Source: Tetramitus jugosus (taxonomy: Eukaryota > Heterolobosea > Eutetramitea > Acrasida > Vahlkampfiidae). From it: a stretch of DNA of 64,000 nt. Positions 1 through 10,457 of the stretch are shown here, piece by piece. The notes beneath the pieces are model-generated. The model had not been told where the DNA came from. It saw only the letters and a list, made by a program, of their open reading frames with translations, and ran no database searches. Both the position numbers and the translations under genes were made by a program. How positions within the stretch are numbered: position 1 is the first letter of the stretch; every line of letters starts with the position of its first letter. The stretch is from assembly GCA_937625935.1 (NCBI GenBank), contig OW569388.1, forward strand, positions 310,001-374,000, in the 5' to 3' direction.

Positions 1-2
1 AA

Positions 3-3000
3 GAAACATCATCTTCTTCTTCTTCAAAATCGATTCATAATAATAATAACATTAGTAGTAGTAGTAGTCATAGTACTGTTCATACTAGCAGTAGCAGTAG
101 TGGTAGTGGTAATAATAGTAATATGTTGAGTAAATCACCCAATAGTAATAGTAGCATGTCATCACTGTTGTTCTCAACAGGAAATTCCATGAAAAAAAAT
201 TGGAACAAATTTTTAATGGGAAACAATAATAATAACAACAACAATAGTAACAATCATTCAATTGAAAATGCAACTCTTTTAAATTCTAATAATAATAATA
301 ATAGTAATAATAATAGTAATATGGTTGAAAATGAACCATTGCGCATCTATTCCAATGGTTCTTCCTCCAATTCGATTCTGTGTTTTGGTGATGTGACTTG
401 TCCGTTGATTTCCGTGTTTTTTCACACGAATAACAACTCTAGCAGTAGTAGTGCGAATAGTGCTAGACAATCAAGTAAAAGTGGTGAATCTGCTCATGTG
501 AATGAATCAAATCAAGCATCAGGAGCACACCACATGGACACGTATTTGTTTGCGTTACAACAGAATGGAAATTTGTGGATTTGGCATTTTGATGAAGTGC
601 TGTATGTGTGGAACAGTTGTGGATGTAGAAAATTGATTGATCTTTTTGCATCATCATCATCATCATCATCGAATCATCATAATAATAGTGGTGGTAGTGG
701 TAGTAGTCGTAACGATAAATCGCATGTAAATAGACAGAGTGGTGATCGTGATGATGTGAGTGAAGAAGATATAAATAGTACGGAGAAGAGTGTGAGAATT
801 TTGAATGCGGCGTTTGTACCGTCGCTTCAAAGATTGGTTTGGACTCAAATGACCACGTGTACTCGACGAAAGAAGAGTAGTACATCGAATAAGAATGATT
901 CTGCTGATGCAATGATGATGAATGATTTGGAACAGAATAGTAGTGATGATGATGAAATGATGGAAAAGGACATTGTTGTTTCGGTGATGACGGCGATGCT
1001 AAAGTATGAAAAATCGTCGACTACTGCTGCAACATCATCGTCACCATTGTTTGATATTGGACCAGTGAGTGTCGTTCGAACGTGGAACTCTCTGCCGACG
1101 AGCAATGAAATGATCAGAGGTGACATGAGTCAGTGCGTTCTTGATCTTCAACCATCCAAGAATGGTTTCTGGATGTTTACACCAGACAACATTCAACATA
1201 TATCCTTGGATGTGGATGGTCATTATCCGTCATCTGTGGTTCCCGGTGTTCACATTCGCCATTTTGTTCAGTTCATGACCACCATCGAAACATTGAAACC
1301 AGCTCCTACTGTGACGCAGGCAGCTGATTCGAACTCTGAGTCAAGTGTTGATAACAATAGCAATCATCAGAATTCGACTACGCCGGATCAGTACTATGTG
1401 GCACATTATGTGCATCCTTCTTCGAGAGAACTCGTGTTGCTCGATATGAATTGCGAAGTTCATGTGATTGCTCCGTCAACCATGACTCAGACTGTACTCT
1501 CTGTTCGCAAGCTGAAGCAACCGATTACTCAGTTCTCCATTGACGAAAAAATTAATCTGTACAAGAAGTTGATTGTTCACTATGATCAAGCGAAGAAGTC
1601 GCCTGCAACGACACCCAATACAATCTTAACATTGAGAAAGCAGGCTGCTCAATGCCGACAAGGAACATTTGTAGAACTATTTTTCATGCATAATACGATA
1701 TTGAGCATTACTGATCAGGAGTCTATCACAATGTACGAGCCAAAAACCTGTGCTAAGCTAGGACAAGCACAACTACCAAATGAAATTGCTCTGGACGACA
1801 AATTTTACTCTCAAGCTGGTGCCAAGTCGATTGTTTGGCAATTCTATGGTCCAAATCAGAGACCGGGATTGTTTAGCAGCAGTGGTCTGTACTACATCAA
1901 GTGCCCACCCATGGCTGATCTCCTGAAGCAAACTGTTGATCAGTTGGCAGCTGTGTCTCCTGGTTGGAACATTCGAGATCATGATCTGTACCATATTGCC
2001 AATAGAGCCAAGCAATGGGGACTAGAGCCCTGGTATGTGAAGTATGTACTGAAACTCGTGATCCAAGATGCAGAACAGATGCAAAAGAAGAATTATCTTG
2101 GAAGTTCAAAGCAGAGCACGAACGATATACCTAGTAACTCGAGCAATCTGATGGATTTCGAAGCAAACATCAATACCAAGAAGAAACTACTTCAGGAACT
2201 GACAGAGAAGCTCGAGAATCCATCTCTGGTCTGGACAGCCACAAAGTCTCTTGCAGAACAAAAACATATTCTGTCCCAGGTGGCACAGTTTCTCATGCAC
2301 TTCCCATGTCCTGATTCATCATTCTGGAAGACTGAGAAGCAAACTCATCTTAGTCAGACACTGCAACAAAAATTCAAGAGTTTGAGTTCATCGAGCAACG
2401 TGCCCGATCAAGACCAATCTGATGCGTCATGTGTGTCTCAGTGGGATCAACTGATGAACGAAGTGAGCAACATTCAACGATCTGATATCACCCCATTCGA
2501 TATTTATGATAAGATGACTCCTTTGAATCTATCAATTGTACCAACATTGGCCAAGTCTCTCTCATTGAGCAAAGAGCAAATTGACAACTTTTCTGAAGAG
2601 TTGCCATCATTCTCTCGAGCATCTGAAAGTGAAGCTGAATCGAGCTTGAGTCGTGTTGCAACAGAGAAGTCAATTGATCAATCAGTCATTAAGAATTTGA
2701 GTGCTATTGAGCTAGAAGATCTCGCTAGACAGCAACCCTTGCCTGTTCTCAGAGCACTGTGTGAATTGTGTGGATTGACTTCCTTCTTGGACTACATTGA
2801 CAACAAAGCTGTTCCTTCACAAGAGATGAAGTTCTGTCCATCCAAGTCTAATCTTGTGTTGGGATACACGATACCAGATCACACTGAAATCAACAAGATT
2901 CTCTTGGACAATTTTGAGTTGTCTCATGATGAATTATTGGCTCAGTTCGATCCTGCTTGCATGAGCAGACCAATGACTCAGCTTGAAGCTGTTTCACCAG

Positions 3001-4028
3001 ACTTGGCCTTCAACAGAGATAATGCCGCTTCTGATCTGATCTCTAATCATGCCAATGCTACCTATTTCTCATCGTTTAACGTGTTTGCCGGATGCAATTA
3101 CTTTGAGATACTGGGTCGATTGCTGTTTGAGTCCACACAACACCCTGCACTGATCGTTGTTCTCATTTCCATGATTCATAGATGTCATATTGATCAAATG
3201 AAGAAGGAGATTGAAAAGTTGGAAGCTCAGTTGAACAAAATGCTTGCACAGCCGAACAAGAGCGTATCAGAACAAGTTAGAAAGCATCTGTTGGATATAC
3301 AGAGACAAAAAATCAATCACTTGAACAAATTCATGAACACCAAGGATGCTGTTTTCAATAGTTCCGAAAGCATCTTCAAAACATTTTATTCATCGAGAGC
3401 ACTCGAGCTTTTGCACTCGGTTTATTACTCATCAGACATGCTCAGATTCGATAACCTGAAATCAGGCTCAAGTGACGGCGGGTACACGAATGAACAATTG
3501 TTGACCATATGCCAAATGTTGCTGTGGAACGGACAGGTTCTTCCTGCGATACAACTATTGCTGCCAAAACAATTGGACGAGCACGTAGTGAACGTGTTGC
3601 GATTGTATGTCATCCAACAACAGTATCAGAGCAACTCTCCGCTCAATTCAGTAGCCAAGTATGAACTCGACTATCAAAGCATTCAATTGTCTCATGAACA
3701 ACAATGTGAACTGGTTCATATTCTCACTGGATATTGCATTAACCAACACAATGAAAAGAGAGATAGTGAGCTGTGGTCTCTTGTTTGGGAATTAATCCCA
3801 ATGTCATATAATCCATTCGAATTCATTAAGCAGTTTGAAAGAGTCAACAACCATTCCAACAATGACGAAGTTGAAGATTTCGAACCACAACCCACTCAAC
3901 GATGCAACATGTTTGCAGCAAGGAGCACCGATACCTCGGCACAGAGCGGTACGCTCTCTATGGAAGAGTTGATTGATAACCTTCAAAACAAGTTTGTGAC
4001 TCGAACGAGCATTCACAATCTCTTCTAA
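3..4028 (+). CDS. Large propeller/solenoid-like protein, 5' partial
   Basis: The reading frame is open from the first bases of the window, so the true start may lie upstream; the first ATG seen is at 123 and gives 1301 residues. The first 330 residues hold Asn and Ser runs broken by ordered segments, including NGNLWIWHFDEVLYVW, which looks like a blade of a WD-type beta-propeller. From about residue 600 the protein becomes mostly helical, with a probable coiled coil near 1020-1060 (MKKEIEKLEAQLNKML). Propeller followed by helical solenoid is the layout of scaffold nucleoporins (Nup133/Nup155) and of some trafficking proteins, but I recognise no signature that decides. The stop lies 33 bp from the stop of the converging PHD gene, and an AATAAA at about 4075 could end this transcript. 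The coding call is strong; the function is unknown. Confidence 0.8.
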   Translation, partial: ETSSSSSSKSIHNNNNISSSSSHSTVHTSSSSSGSGNNSNMLSKSPNSNSSMSSLLFSTGNSMKKNWNKFLMGNNNNNNNNSNNHSIENATLLNSNNNNNSNNNSNMVENEPLRIYSNGSSSNSILCFGDVTCPLISVFFHTNNNSSSSSANSARQSSKSGESAHVNESNQASGAHHMDTYLFALQQNGNLWIWHFDEVLYVWNSCGCRKLIDLFASSSSSSSNHHNNSGGSGSSRNDKSHVNRQSGDRDDVSEEDINSTEKSVRILNAAFVPSLQRLVWTQMTTCTRRKKSSTSNKNDSADAMMMNDLEQNSSDDDEMMEKDIVVSVMTAMLKYEKSSTTAATSSSPLFDIGPVSVVRTWNSLPTSNEMIRGDMSQCVLDLQPSKNGFWMFTPDNIQHISLDVDGHYPSSVVPGVHIRHFVQFMTTIETLKPAPTVTQAADSNSESSVDNNSNHQNSTTPDQYYVAHYVHPSSRELVLLDMNCEVHVIAPSTMTQTVLSVRKLKQPITQFSIDEKINLYKKLIVHYDQAKKSPATTPNTILTLRKQAAQCRQGTFVELFFMHNTILSITDQESITMYEPKTCAKLGQAQLPNEIALDDKFYSQAGAKSIVWQFYGPNQRPGLFSSSGLYYIKCPPMADLLKQTVDQLAAVSPGWNIRDHDLYHIANRAKQWGLEPWYVKYVLKLVIQDAEQMQKKNYLGSSKQSTNDIPSNSSNLMDFEANINTKKKLLQELTEKLENPSLVWTATKSLAEQKHILSQVAQFLMHFPCPDSSFWKTEKQTHLSQTLQQKFKSLSSSSNVPDQDQSDASCVSQWDQLMNEVSNIQRSDITPFDIYDKMTPLNLSIVPTLAKSLSLSKEQIDNFSEELPSFSRASESEAESSLSRVATEKSIDQSVIKNLSAIELEDLARQQPLPVLRALCELCGLTSFLDYIDNKAVPSQEMKFCPSKSNLVLGYTIPDHTEINKILLDNFELSHDELLAQFDPACMSRPMTQLEAVSPDLAFNRDNAASDLISNHANATYFSSFNVFAGCNYFEILGRLLFESTQHPALIVVLISMIHRCHIDQMKKEIEKLEAQLNKMLAQPNKSVSEQVRKHLLDIQRQKINHLNKFMNTKDAVFNSSESIFKTFYSSRALELLHSVYYSSDMLRFDNLKSGSSDGGYTNEQLLTICQMLLWNGQVLPAIQLLLPKQLDEHVVNVLRLYVIQQQYQSNSPLNSVAKYELDYQSIQLSHEQQCELVHILTGYCINQHNEKRDSELWSLVWELIPMSYNPFEFIKQFERVNNHSNNDEVEDFEPQPTQRCNMFAARSTDTSAQSGTLSMEELIDNLQNKFVTRTSIHNLF

Positions 4029-4061
4029 ATTATTTTGATATACTACTAGTACAGTTTGTTT

Positions 4062-7000
4062 TTATTCAAAAACACAATAAATTAGATCTCTGGCAGCCAG
4101 AGCAGAAGTGAAATCCCCAGTCAATTCGATTCGACTCTCTATGTTGTTTTGATCTACCTGGCGTAAGTATAATCCATGAAGATTTGTGAATCCATAGCAA
4201 GATTTAAAGTCCTTAGACTTGGCTAGAATTTCGTTCGTGAGATAAGGGAGATCCGTCACCTTCAGGTTGTCAACAGTTATAAACGTGTCTGCAATCTCGT
4301 TCATCATTTCGCCCTGCTTAACCACGTACTTGATAAATAACAACATGGTGTTACCCATTGAATTCATGAACAATAAATGAGGATCAGACTCTGCAAACAA
4401 CGAGTCGTGTGCAACAACTTCCTCTTCATCATCATCGTCGTCGTCGCTGTCGTCTTCATGAGCAGCAGTCACACGCGAAGTGGAACGACCTGTTAAACGA
4501 GCCACTTTTTGTCCAAAATCATCCGAGTCCGAGTCTGATTGTCCATGAATGTCAATTTCGTTCAACTTCTTGGCACTTCTCGTATTGACTCTCTTTCTCT
4601 TCAATGGAGAAGAGACGGAGACATGAGAGGACGCTGACAAGGGAGATACCGAAGGAGATGCCGAGGAAAGACAATAGTTGCAGTACCATGCGACTTCACC
4701 GTTGGTTCGCTCAGTGTCCTCTTCACCATCCATGCACGTTGCACAAAAGCTCTTATCACATGATCGACAGAGATTGAGTGACGATGTTTGATGTGATCCT
4801 TGTGGCTTGTTGTTGCACATGGCACAGCACTTGCAATCAGTGCATACCCATTTGAAAAAGAGTGACTCATCGAGCTTCTTGTTTGCATAGCAACGTCTGT
4901 GGCACCATTTGGCGCATTTTGTGCACTTGAGCCATATGGATCGATTAGCCTTATTGAGATGTTCCGTGTGACATTCCATGCACTTATCACCTGGTTCTGG
5001 ACATGGGTGTTGGTGAGCATTGTTGCTCTGCTGTTGATTGGAATTCATGAGCAAAGGATGACCAGTACCGGAAACTACATGGCCACTGCCGCTACTACTA
5101 CCACCAGCATTGGAGTTTGATGTAGCAATTGTCAATCCTGATGTTCTTTGTTGACCATTACTATGTCTGAACTGGATATCAACCGGAGAAAATGAACCGC
5201 CAAAATCCAAATCTACAGAGGAACTGTTTGTGATAATTTTGGCGGGAAATGCATTGTCCTTGGCCTTCTTGTGATGAGCGTAGCACTTGTTGTAGCAAGT
5301 GGCGCAAATCTTGCCCTTCTCTCCACTCTGTCTCAAGTTTGGAAACACAGCCTTGTACCTAGCAAAGTTGTCCATGGTGAGTGCATAGCCCTTGGCGAAC
5401 GATACATTGTCTCTCTTACATATGCTACACACTTGTTGAGCAGCAGGGAACTGAGAAGCATTGCCTGAACCGGGACTAGAAGCAGACGAGGAAGGTGAAC
5501 CACGATTGGAAGGAGACGAAGCATTGGCACGTTGTTTGGCCTTGGAGCTATTGTTTTGTCTTCGAGAAGCTACAGTCGCAGCAAACTGATGACCACCACC
5601 ATTGTTCACTGTATTGGATCCAGACGTTGGAGTAACAGGGGTACCAGGGGGACTCATGAGCTGATGATGCTGCGGAGTTCCATTGGGCGATGTGAGAATA
5701 CCAGGAGAAAGTGTATTGTCGAGGTGACCTTGTAGGTATCCAGCAGTGTGATATCCATGCGCGGAGTAAAAGGCATTTGGGTGTTGCTGCTGCTGTTGAT
5801 GGTGTTGTGGGTGGTGATGGTGGTGGTGCTGAGCGGCAGAATGGGGGTGTTGCTGCTGCTGATGGTGATGCTGAGGATGAGCGGCAAAATTTAATCCGTT
5901 GTGCGCATTTGTTGTATTGAGCCCATTCGGAGTATTATTACCCCCTAAAGAGTCCAAATGAACAAATGAGTGCTGCTGATGCTGCTGATGGTGTTGTTGT
6001 GGATAAGGATTTCCCATAAGCAACTGATTAAACTCTCCTGCCAATGCAGTCGTAGGTGTATTCATTGGACTAGAGTTCTGTGAAGAAGAATGTTGATTAT
6101 GGTGATTGTGAGCTGCATAATTGTGATGTTGTTGTTGTTGCTCATGACCATTGTTATTATGGTGATGTTGTTGAGCATGGTGGTGCTGATGGTGAGCATG
6201 ATTATGATCATAGCTATGATGTTGATGACCATTGTTTCCACCATTGTTCAACTGTTGAACTGCTGCTGCTGAGTTGGTATACAAGTGCTGTTGATGCTGA
6301 TACTCATGTGACTGCTGTTGCTGTTGTTGTTGTTGTGTCAGTGCAGCAGCAGTAGCTGTCGTATACTGAGCTTGTTGTTGTTGTTGAGTATAGTGAGCAT
6401 GATTGTGATGTCTCAGATTGTCATCCGTATTGTTGTTATCCAACTGTGAAAAGTGATGTTGTTGTTGATGCTGATGTGGGTGATGATCCCAAGCATGTTG
6501 TTGTTGTTGATAGCTATGGTTGTTGTTGTTGTTGTTAGTATTGTTGTTATGACTGTGATCATCCAATAGAGTTACAAACGCAGATTCTCCTCCAGTTAAA
6601 ACTCCACCACCATTACTACTACTACTACTACTGTTATTGTTATTATGGTTCAGGTGATGGTGATTATGATGATGAGAAGGATGAACTGTAGTGTGGTGGT
6701 GCTGCTGATGCTGATGGTGATGATGGTTCGGTATCACTTGACCAGCTTCAGCGATCGATTGTTGTTGTTGTGAAGTGAGTGAATGAGTGTAATCTTGATG
6801 TTGTTGTTGTTGTTGTTGAGGAAAAATCGTAGTGGTGGTAGAGCTATAGGAGAGAGTCGTTGTTGGAAAGCTCTGATGAGATTGCTGCTGTTGTTGTTGT
6901 TGTTGATGTTGGTGTTGTTGAGAAGTGGGAACAACTGTCGTAGCAACAGATGTCGATTGTGCTGTAGCTGTTGGACTGCTGCTGCTGCTGTAGTGAAAAT

Positions 7001-7124
7001 TGTGGTGTTCACCGTGTGTGTGTCCGTTAGCAGCAGCAACTGAAGCAACAGCTCCTACGACAACGTTGTTGCCATTGACATTGTTGTTTGAGGTATTGTT
7101 ATGTGTAGTAGTCGTGGTTGCCAT
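4062..7124 (-). CDS. Gln/His-rich PHD-finger protein
   Basis: A 1020-residue nuclear regulator candidate. Residues 1-510 are almost entirely Gln, His, Asn and Ser runs, as in transcriptional coregulators. Near 565-615 a CxxC...CxxC module (CSICKRDN ... CATCYNKC) may be a first zinc finger. From about 700 a PHD-type cluster follows: CMECHTE, WLKCTKCAKWCHRRCY, WVCTDCKCCAMC, CRSCDKSFCATC and WYCNYC. PHD fingers usually read histone H3 tail methylation. A basic stretch (LKRKRVNTRSAKK) near 845 could be a nuclear localisation signal, followed by an acidic Asp/Glu run. The C-terminal 100 residues look folded but are not recognised. It is a single exon, with the start at the first ATG. The coding call is strong; 'chromatin reader' is inferred from the PHD. 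Confidence 0.85.
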   Translation of the reverse strand: MATTTTTHNNTSNNNVNGNNVVVGAVASVAAANGHTHGEHHNFHYSSSSSPTATAQSTSVATTVVPTSQQHQHQQQQQQQQSHQSFPTTTLSYSSTTTTIFPQQQQQQHQDYTHSLTSQQQQSIAEAGQVIPNHHHHQHQQHHHTTVHPSHHHNHHHLNHNNNNSSSSSSNGGGVLTGGESAFVTLLDDHSHNNNTNNNNNNHSYQQQQHAWDHHPHQHQQQHHFSQLDNNNTDDNLRHHNHAHYTQQQQQAQYTTATAAALTQQQQQQQQSHEYQHQQHLYTNSAAAVQQLNNGGNNGHQHHSYDHNHAHHQHHHAQQHHHNNNGHEQQQQHHNYAAHNHHNQHSSSQNSSPMNTPTTALAGEFNQLLMGNPYPQQHHQQHQQHSFVHLDSLGGNNTPNGLNTTNAHNGLNFAAHPQHHHQQQQHPHSAAQHHHHHHPQHHQQQQQHPNAFYSAHGYHTAGYLQGHLDNTLSPGILTSPNGTPQHHQLMSPPGTPVTPTSGSNTVNNGGGHQFAATVASRRQNNSSKAKQRANASSPSNRGSPSSSASSPGSGNASQFPAAQQVCSICKRDNVSFAKGYALTMDNFARYKAVFPNLRQSGEKGKICATCYNKCYAHHKKAKDNAFPAKIITNSSSVDLDFGGSFSPVDIQFRHSNGQQRTSGLTIATSNSNAGGSSSGSGHVVSGTGHPLLMNSNQQQSNNAHQHPCPEPGDKCMECHTEHLNKANRSIWLKCTKCAKWCHRRCYANKKLDESLFFKWVCTDCKCCAMCNNKPQGSHQTSSLNLCRSCDKSFCATCMDGEEDTERTNGEVAWYCNYCLSSASPSVSPLSASSHVSVSSPLKRKRVNTRSAKKLNEIDIHGQSDSDSDDFGQKVARLTGRSTSRVTAAHEDDSDDDDDDEEEVVAHDSLFAESDPHLLFMNSMGNTMLLFIKYVVKQGEMMNEIADTFITVDNLKVTDLPYLTNEILAKSKDFKSCYGFTNLHGLYLRQVDQNNIESRIELTGDFTSALAARDLIYCVFE

Positions 7125-8497
7125 TGTGTTGTTGGTTTGGATCGATCGATTGTCGTTTGCTAAAAAAGTCGTAGTCTGTGTTGGATTTTGTTTTTGGGTG
7201 GGTTGTTCGTCTCAGATTGGAAGTGGGTGTCACCAACTTTTTTTTTTCTTATGTGTGAAAAGGAGGGTCAGAATCTTCTGTTGTTGTAATTGTTGTGCAA
7301 GTCTTGATACCAGAGAGCTATTGTGGTGGTTTTGTCAAAAAGGCCAAAGAGCAAAGTGACAAAATGAGCAGCTGCAGACAGGGGAGAGAACTCTGAAAAA
7401 ATTTCTTTGTGTTTGAAAGTGTGATCAGAACTGAAAGAAAGGTGGATTTTGGGTTCTGTTGGTTTTTGTTTTGTTTGAGTTTTTGGGGAGGGAGCTCACA
7501 AGTGAATGGATATCGCAGAGTTTGTTCAAATGGATATTGTGCTCAGGGCCCTGTTGCAAACGTTTCCTACTGAGAATGAGAGAAGTTTTGTGTTGTTGTT
7601 TGGGTGTGCTTGTGTTTTTGGGTGTGTGGTCTCTCAGGGAGGATGACACTCACGGGGTGGGTTACCACAAACAACAGATGCTCGCGCAAAGTGACAAGCT
7701 CTTGCCTTGCTATGACCAACAATTGGTGTGTGTTCTGAATTCAGCCCCAAGTGAGGGCCACTTGGAAGTCGGGTTGTAAAGTGTATACTACAAAAGGGTG
7801 AAAGGTGAGAGCCCGTGTTCCAAAAGGCCGCGTCAAAATTTACGATTTTTTCGATTCTTTCAATCGATGATGTTTACCAGAACAAGAGTTTTTTCTTTTT
7901 TAGGTGGTTATTGAACCACACCGTAACTTGGTCGACTGGTAACGGATTGTCATCTTCATGGTTTATTCTCCCAGCTCTGTTGTGTTGTGCTGCTGCCAAC
8001 AGAAACGAATTGGAAACAATAGTTAGAGGTACAGAGGTTGATGGGATATGATATGAGGCGCCTGTTTCTGACCTGTATCGTGCAATCATTGTCCACAAAG
8101 ACTTGGTTCTCAATGTAACCACCAGTTGCACGGTCGGAGGGTTGTACAGTACTTCAAGGCCAGCCAAAATCAAGCACACATCATTGTTTAGCCAATATTT
8201 AGAATATGAAACTCACTGGCAGAAGAAAGCGAAAGTTGAGTGCTAAAAAGAGAACAGCACAAGTTGTAGTATACAACTACAACTATGTGTGTGCGCGATT
8301 CAAATTAGGTGAACAAATAAGCTAACTTATTGATAGTTCTATGATTCAAAATCGCTAACATTCCAACTCTAGATTATTCTCTATTGACCTATTGTCAGCC
8401 CTATCAGCTGTTGCGTATGGCCCAAGTCTGTCATTCCATGAACAATGATCTTTAATGTGGAGTCATCCATGACCAACCACCTGCATCGTCCTCATGT
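7125..8497. other. 1.4 kb intergenic stretch, no supported gene
   Basis: This is the 5' region of the PHD gene plus gene-poor DNA. It has poly(T) tracts (about 7230-7250 and 7890-7900) and several 60-110 codon open frames, none with recognisable protein character. It most likely holds the PHD promoter and 5' UTR near 7125-7400. I see no RNA gene here. Confidence 0.5.
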
Positions 8498-9160
8498 ATG
8501 ACTGGTGAAGCAGGGCTAACAAAGGAACAATTGAGTAACAAGTTGGAGTTGAATCTACAGCTGGAAGAGGGCATTGACAACTGGTTGGATCAGTACAAGT
8601 TGATCTGTTCTTACGCGTGGGAAGCATCAAGCTCCAACCCTTCTCGAGTGCTTGACTTTACCAACGAGGATCGAACTGTAGAGAATCCTCATGTTCGTGA
8701 TTCCTACTGGGCCACTACAAGAGCAGCAAGAACACTGACTGCAGGTCACAGTTACCGATGGGAGATTGAAATCAATGAATTTTCACCAAACTTGGCAAAC
8801 ACTTTGTGGATTGTTGGTATCGAAAGTCCACTCTTTCCGTTCATTGATCAATCCACCAGTGATGTCATTGGATGTCAATCACAGCTTGGGTGCTTGGTTG
8901 CAATGTCATGCAACCTGCTGCGGAGTATATATCGATTCATGAAACTTCGAGTCTGTGGTCATCATTTTATTGTTTCGGTCAATTCCTGAACAATCCGTCG
9001 TGTTCATGAGTTTTTCTTGGTGCAGGTCAATACATTCGTAGATGTCAGGTCATCTTCCACATTTTTGTGGATACCCGTACCACATGTGAGTTTGGTTTCC
9101 GCTGCCCAAAATACTACCATAAATTGCAAACAATTTGAGCAACATTACTGATTTGAAACA
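8498..9160 (+). pseudogene. SPRY-like gene, apparently broken
   Basis: From the ATG at 8498 a frame runs 163 codons to 8989. Residues 60-110 resemble the first half of a SPRY/B30.2 domain: SYWATTRAARTLTAGHSYRW followed by EIEIN and TLWIVGIES. After about 8880 the expected continuation is found one frame over (AWVLGCNVMQPAAEYI), while the original frame gives unrelated sequence. A possible 3' splice site (ttcttggtgcag) at about 9024 precedes more SPRY-compatible sequence in a third frame. So either a one-base shift plus an intron is needed, or the gene is decaying. SPRY domains bind proteins, often next to RCC1 or F-box domains in these protists. The family assignment rests on pattern resemblance only. 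Confidence 0.4.
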
Positions 9161-9508
9161 TGACTGTACTTCGTCAGGATTATTTCTGAAGTCGTACTTA
9201 AACACCCTATAAAATCACGGAACGTGATCTCCCGGATGAGGATGTATAGACCGTTTGCCTGAGCGTGAATTTTGTACTGGATGCTATGCTAGCCTTGTGC
9301 TTCTTCATCCTCGTATGTTGATGATCGCTACAAACTGGTGGCTTCGGCTGCTTGATTGGGGGCTTCCTGGTCATACTGACGGGTTTCTTATTCAAAATAA
9401 ATAGAAGTTTCAAATTCTTTGCAGTGTTGTTTTCTCCCAACCAATCTCAGCTTTTGTTTGTGTTGAACTGCTCTTTGGTTTTTTGGGAAACAACCAAGGA
9501 ACACACAC

Positions 9509-10247
9509 ATGTCACAACAACAATCTTCGATCGGTGTGAGAAGACCTGACGAATTCTTTACATTTGAAGAAGAGAGCAGACTTTGTGCATCACACATCCG
9601 AGACGGTATCAAAAAGTTTGTTCGACGAGTGGAGGCACATTTATTCTCAGCTGGAGTGGCAGAGTGTATGGCATTGGCTCTTTAGGTGGTGTGCCGTTGA
9701 CTCAATTTTCAAAGGGATCACCGTCTGAGACCGAGACTGAGTCTCACTCTCAGTTGTTGCTGTTTGACTCTGGTGGACTGGAAGACAAGCTCTTTACGAA
9801 CATTGTAGGTGGAAACAATATTCTGCTCTTGTTCTCCACAGAGAACGAGTTGTTTGCCATTGGAGAGAATAGTTATTCACTGACGGGTCAGACTTCACCA
9901 ACACTAATGAATTCACTGACACGTACTGTTACGTTTCTGGATGAAGGTGAGTATCCATTGTTGGCTGCTGTTTGTTTCAGTAGCTCTCTGGTTTACACGA
10001 GCAAGAATCGTGTGTTTGTCATGGGTCAAACATGCTGGTTCCTCGGTGAGTCAGATGACTACTTACCACTGACATACAGATCGAACAAGAAGATTGTGAG
10101 TATGAGTGGGCTTACTTCCATGCCAAATCCGACTCTAACAAGCTCGGTACGGGCGAAACAGAGAGGGATTTGATTCCATTGGACACGATTAAGGAAAAGG
10201 TGATTATTGCACAATGCGCCTTCAATCACTCCATCTTTGTGTTTTGA
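9509..10247 (+). pseudogene. RCC1-repeat protein with two frame shifts
   Basis: An ATG at 9509 opens MSQQQSSIGVRRPDEFF. The frame must then change at the A-run 9611-9615 to continue as VCSTSGGTFILSWSGRVYGI, and again near 10096 to reach EWAYFHAKSDSNKLGTGE and the stop at 10245-10247. The pieces read together as two or three RCC1 blades (GRVYGIGSLGG, ENELFAIGENS, NRVFVMGQT, NKLGTGETERDLIP). One missing base at each site would restore a single frame of about 246 residues. At the second site a 47-nt GT-AG intron (10096-10142) is a formal alternative, but it would delete a convincing RCC1 segment. This is a recent pseudogene, or the sequence carries indel errors. The stop lies 74 bp before the tRNA-Gly gene. 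Confidence 0.5.
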
Positions 10248-10320
10248 GCCCATAAAAAGATTCACTTTTTTTGCGAACCGCTTCGCGAGTCATTTTGTGA
10301 GAATTTAATGTTATCATCAA

Positions 10321-10391
10321 GCATCTGTAGTGTAGGGGTATCATGCAGCGTTGCCATCGCTGCGACCCGGGTTCGAATCCCGGCAGATGCA
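10321..10391 (+). tRNA. tRNA-Gly (GCC)
   Basis: A complete cloverleaf can be drawn. The acceptor pair GCATCTG/CAGATGC is perfect. The anticodon stem CAGCG/CGCTG closes the 7-nt loop TTGCCAT, which gives anticodon GCC (glycine). The T arm is a CCGGG/CCCGG-type stem around TTCGAAT, and the discriminator is A. There is no intron and no encoded CCA. Box A (TGTAGTGTAGG-like) and box B (GGTTCGAATCC) are in place. Confidence 0.97.
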
Positions 10392-10396
10392 TTTTT
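10392..10396 (+). terminator. Pol III terminator of tRNA-Gly
   Basis: A run of five T follows the discriminator base directly, as expected for RNA polymerase III termination. Confidence 0.8.
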
Positions 10397-10457
10397 GCTC
10401 GCGAAAAGGTTTTTTGCCCGTTTTTTACGGTTCTCTCGTTTGTTGGAACCAAGAATC

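Noticed and set aside
6000-6900. CRISPR-like or satellite repeat from the repeated tgttgttg units
   Set aside because: These are CAA/CAC codon runs for Gln and His inside the PHD gene.
7459-8179. Small genes in the 7.4-8.2 kb region
   Set aside because: Open frames of 75-106 codons with no domain, no typical start context and overlapping on both strands.
10096-10142. 47-nt intron in the RCC1 copy
   Set aside because: It would remove SDSNKLGTGE-type RCC1 sequence; a one-base frame shift keeps it.
10308-10457. N-terminal extension of DNAAF1 through the tRNA-Gly gene
   Set aside because: The frame is open but encodes the tRNA itself; the ATG at 10458 gives the usual DNAAF1 start.
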